Translations under genes and position numbers: made by a program
Source of the DNA: Peptococcaceae bacterium UBA2264
GTDB taxonomy: Bacteria > Bacillota > Desulfitobacteriia > Desulfitobacteriales > Desulfitobacteriaceae
Assembly (NCBI GenBank): GCA_002347475.1
Contig: DDXI01000020.1
Location: 5,924 to 13,385, forward strand
DNA length: 7,462 bases
Direction of reading: 5' to 3'
Part shown: piece by piece, positions 7,270 to 7,462 of the stretch
How the letters are laid out: every line of letters begins with the position of its first letter
Numbering within the stretch: position 1 is the stretch's first letter
The notes under the pieces: model-generated
Databases searched by the model: none
Seen by the model: the letters and a program-made list of their open reading frames with translations, nothing else
Told to the model about the DNA's origin: nothing

Positions 7270-7294
7270 GCCCTTCCTGAAGCAGGAAGCAGGC
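7270..7294 (-). other. Terminator-like stem-loop after etfA
   Basis: Six bases after the etfA stop codon the minus strand reads GCC-TG-CTTCCTG-CTT-CAGGAAG-GGC. It pairs as a 7-base-pair inner stem with a 3-base loop, extended by three more G-C pairs beyond a 2-base bulge. It is positioned and strong enough for transcription termination, but the bases that follow (GCTGTTTGCTG) are only mildly T-rich. It may therefore be a poor or factor-dependent terminator, or a message-end stabiliser. It also overlaps the repeated segment described in the findings. Confidence 0.45.
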
Positions 7295-7300
7295 ACAGGA

Positions 7301-7462
7301 TTAGTTCGAGGCAAGGTTTGTGATGATTTCTGGTATTACTTCAAACAGATCTCCCACAACTGCAATGTCTGCTATTTGCATCATCGGCGTGTCCGGGTTT
7401 TTGTCAATAGCAATTATTACCTCACAGGATTGCATTCCAACCAGGTGTTGAATCTGCCCTGA
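7301..7462 (-). CDS. etfA: Electron transfer flavoprotein alpha subunit, C-terminal 53 residues, cut by the window edge
   Basis: EtfA with EtfB forms a soluble FAD-containing heterodimer that passes electrons between a flavin dehydrogenase and another carrier; in anaerobes it often takes part in flavin-based electron bifurcation. The visible tail starts SGQIQHLVGMQS and continues through IIAIDKNPDTP, ADIAVVGDLFEVIPEI and ends LASN. This matches the conserved EtfA C-terminus, in which the SGxIQHxxGM loop and the D-x-P / AD-x-x-(I/V)VGD segment belong to the FAD-binding domain. The family usually has isoleucine, asparagine or alanine choices here, and the substitutions seen are ordinary. The TAA is at 7303-7301. 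The start, the EtfB partner and any N-terminal ferredoxin-like extension are outside the window, so the subtype (housekeeping, bifurcating, lactate- or acyl-CoA-dehydrogenase linked) cannot be decided. It is transcribed in the same direction as fhs, 158 bases upstream, with a hairpin between. Confidence 0.9.
   Translation of the reverse strand, partial: SGQIQHLVGMQSCEVIIAIDKNPDTPMMQIADIAVVGDLFEVIPEIITNLASN

Noticed and set aside
7143..7300. Possible tetrahydrofolate, cobalamin or T-box leader upstream of fhs
   Set aside because: I could not find the conserved core sequences of these riboswitches; only the simple repeat and hairpin are visible. A covariance-model search of the region would decide.

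Overview
The window is a compact, single-strand block of Wood-Ljungdahl (reductive acetyl-CoA) pathway genes. Every gene lies on the minus strand. In transcription order (right to left) they are: the 3' end of etfA, complete fhs (formate-tetrahydrofolate ligase), complete cooC (nickel-insertion ATPase), complete acsA (Ni carbon monoxide dehydrogenase), complete acsB (acetyl-CoA synthase), and the first 64 codons of acsC (large subunit of the corrinoid iron-sulfur protein). The protein types, AGGAGG-like ribosome binding sites before every complete gene, moderate base composition and the cooC-acsA-acsB-acsC order suggest an anaerobic Firmicute of the clostridial/Peptococcaceae/Moorella type. 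I cannot name the species from sequence alone, and these genes do not show whether the cell runs the pathway to make acetate, fix carbon or oxidise acetate.

Layout: 7462-7301 is the etfA C-terminus. 7300-7143 is a 158-base gap with a stem-loop and a repeated segment. 7142-5463 is fhs. 5462-5279 is a 184-base gap with a stem-loop directly after fhs and a weak promoter candidate before cooC. 5278-4511 is cooC. A 63-base gap leads to acsA (4447-2429), an 18-base gap to acsB (2410-230), and a 35-base gap to acsC (194 to beyond base 1). The cooC-to-acsC block looks like one operon. fhs and etfA may be separate units, given the larger gaps and hairpins.

How they work together: Fhs activates formate on tetrahydrofolate to start the methyl branch. 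After reduction (enzymes not in this window) the methyl group reaches the corrinoid protein, whose large subunit is AcsC. AcsA reduces CO2 to CO at its Ni-Fe-S C-cluster and passes CO through an internal tunnel to AcsB. AcsB joins CO, methyl and CoA into acetyl-CoA at its Ni-Ni-[4Fe-4S] A-cluster. CooC is the ATP-dependent nickel delivery/maturation factor. EtfA is half of an electron-transfer flavoprotein; its partner enzyme is outside the window.

All recognised metal ligands and nucleotide-binding motifs are intact, with residue numbering close to the characterised Moorella and Carboxydothermus proteins as I recall them. I found no mobile element, CRISPR array, RNA gene, frameshift or pseudogene, and no convincing novel system. 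The points most worth a second look are the linkage of etfA and fhs to the carbonyl branch and the two structured intergenic regions around fhs.
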